Source: CAIXRL01 sp964619155
Lineage (GTDB): Bacteria; Eisenbacteria; RBG-16-71-46
Direction: 5' to 3'
DNA: 5,996 bases
Assembly (NCBI GenBank): GCA_964619155.1
Contig: CAZUEM010000202.1
Coordinates: forward strand, 1-5,996
The position numbers and the translations under genes are program-made. Within the stretch, counting starts at the first letter, position 1. The number at the start of each line of letters is the position of its first letter. Positions 5,423-5,996 of this stretch are shown in pieces. The notes beneath the pieces are model-generated. The model made no database searches and had not been told where the DNA came from. It saw only the letters and a program-made list of their open reading frames with translations.

Positions 5423-5994
5423 AATTCGTCCTCGCGACCTTCAACCGCGACAAGGCGCGCGAGCTGATCGCGCTGCTCGAGCGGCCCGGCGTGGAGATCG
5501 TGCCCATCGCCGACTGGCCGGGGGCGATGGCGCCGGAGGAGACCGGCGGCACGCTGCTCGAGAACGCCCGCATCAAGGCGCGCGCGGCGCTGGCGCTGAC
5601 CGGGCTGCCGGCGATCGCCGACGACACCGGTCTCGAGGTGGACGCCCTGGGCGGCGCGCCGGGCGTGCACGCGGCGCGCTACGCCGGGCCGGACGCGACC
5701 TACGCGGACAACGTGGCCAAGCTGCTCGACCGCCTGGCCTCGGTGCCCGAGCGCGGGCGCACCGCGCGCTTCCGCACGACGTGCGTGGCGTGCTTCCCCG
5801 GCGGCCGCGAGATCGTCGCCGACGGCGTGCTCGAAGGCCGGATCGGCACCGCGCGCTCGGGCGCGAACGGCTTCGGCTACGACCCCGTCTTCGTCCTGCC
5901 CGACGGCCGCACGCTGGCCGAACTGTCCGACGCCGAGAAGAACCGCGACTCCCACCGCGCCCGCGCCCTCAAGGCCCTCGCCGCGCAGCTGTAG
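5419..5994 (+). CDS. rdgB: XTP/dITP pyrophosphatase (RdgB/HAM1 family)
   Basis: 191 residues, full length, ending with TAG two bases before the window edge. It hydrolyses deaminated purine nucleotides (dITP, XTP and related) to monophosphate plus pyrophosphate, keeping them out of DNA and RNA; it works as a cytoplasmic dimer with Mg2+. Motifs are LATFNRDKARE (5-15) with the T-x-N-x-x-K signature (Thr7, Asn9, Lys12); ETGGTLLENARIKA (41-54), where Glu41 is a metal ligand; ADDTGLEVDALGGAPGVHAARYAG (67-90), with the catalytic Asp69; SGANGFGYDPVF (147-158), which recognises the base; and ELSDAEKNRDSHRARAL (168-184), with Lys174 and SHR (178-180). All expected active-site residues are present. The start ATG at 5419 overlaps the rph stop as ATGA. 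Only a GC-rich purine tract (GGGGCGGCGG, 5408-5417) precedes it, so coupling to rph is likely. Pairing with rph is common in many bacteria. Confidence 0.97.
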   Translation: MKFVLATFNRDKARELIALLERPGVEIVPIADWPGAMAPEETGGTLLENARIKARAALALTGLPAIADDTGLEVDALGGAPGVHAARYAGPDATYADNVAKLLDRLASVPERGRTARFRTTCVACFPGGREIVADGVLEGRIGTARSGANGFGYDPVFVLPDGRTLAELSDAEKNRDSHRARALKALAAQL

Positions 5995-5996
5995 GG

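Noticed and set aside
3672..5955. Minus-strand open frames opposite murI, rph and rdgB
   Set aside because: They mirror the composition of the sense genes, lack credible ribosome binding sites and show no recognisable motif.

Overview
The window is about 6 kb of very GC-rich DNA, roughly three quarters G+C by eye, with G or C at almost every third codon position. All convincing genes are on the + strand. It carries one secreted-protein gene, one tRNA gene with a clear promoter, and a tight run of six housekeeping genes. I see no insertion sequence, phage gene, CRISPR array, toxin-antitoxin pair or other accessory system.

Layout. 1-166 is a leader with no convincing gene or promoter. 167-802 encodes a small exported lamin-tail-domain (LTD) protein, followed 11 nt after its stop by a perfect 11-bp hairpin (814-839). 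803-988 is otherwise featureless GC-rich spacer. A near-consensus sigma-70 promoter (989-1017) drives tRNA-Leu(CAG) at 1035-1121. A 122-nt spacer full of inverted repeats (1150-1232) leads into smpB (1244-1723). A zinc N-acetylmuramoyl-L-alanine amidase (1720-3120), a membrane-anchored GerMN-domain protein (3113-3733), murI (3744-4628), rph (4625-5422) and rdgB (5419-5994) follow. Four of the five junctions in this run overlap, by 4, 8, 4 and 4 nt; the fifth is a 10-nt gap. This indicates one transcript with translational coupling.

How the genes fit together. SmpB (ribosome rescue), RNase PH (tRNA 3'-end trimming) and RdgB (removal of non-canonical dNTPs) are quality-control functions of translation, RNA and nucleotide pools. 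MurI supplies D-glutamate for peptidoglycan, the amidase cuts peptidoglycan, and the GerMN protein probably acts at the envelope beside it. The GerMN-murI-rph-rdgB cluster recalls, from memory, the Bacillus subtilis racE-gerM-rph-ysnA neighbourhood. The only recognisable promoter upstream of the run is that of the tRNA gene, so read-through from the tRNA into smpB is plausible.

Organism. The extreme GC content, the exported LTD protein and the amidase/GerMN/murI/rph/rdgB order suggest a high-GC, probably diderm, environmental bacterium such as Candidatus Eisenbacteria or Gemmatimonadota. This is an impression from protein style and gene order, not a demonstrated placement. The parts most worth a second look are the spacer structures and the short tail of the LTD protein; the coding content is mostly ordinary.
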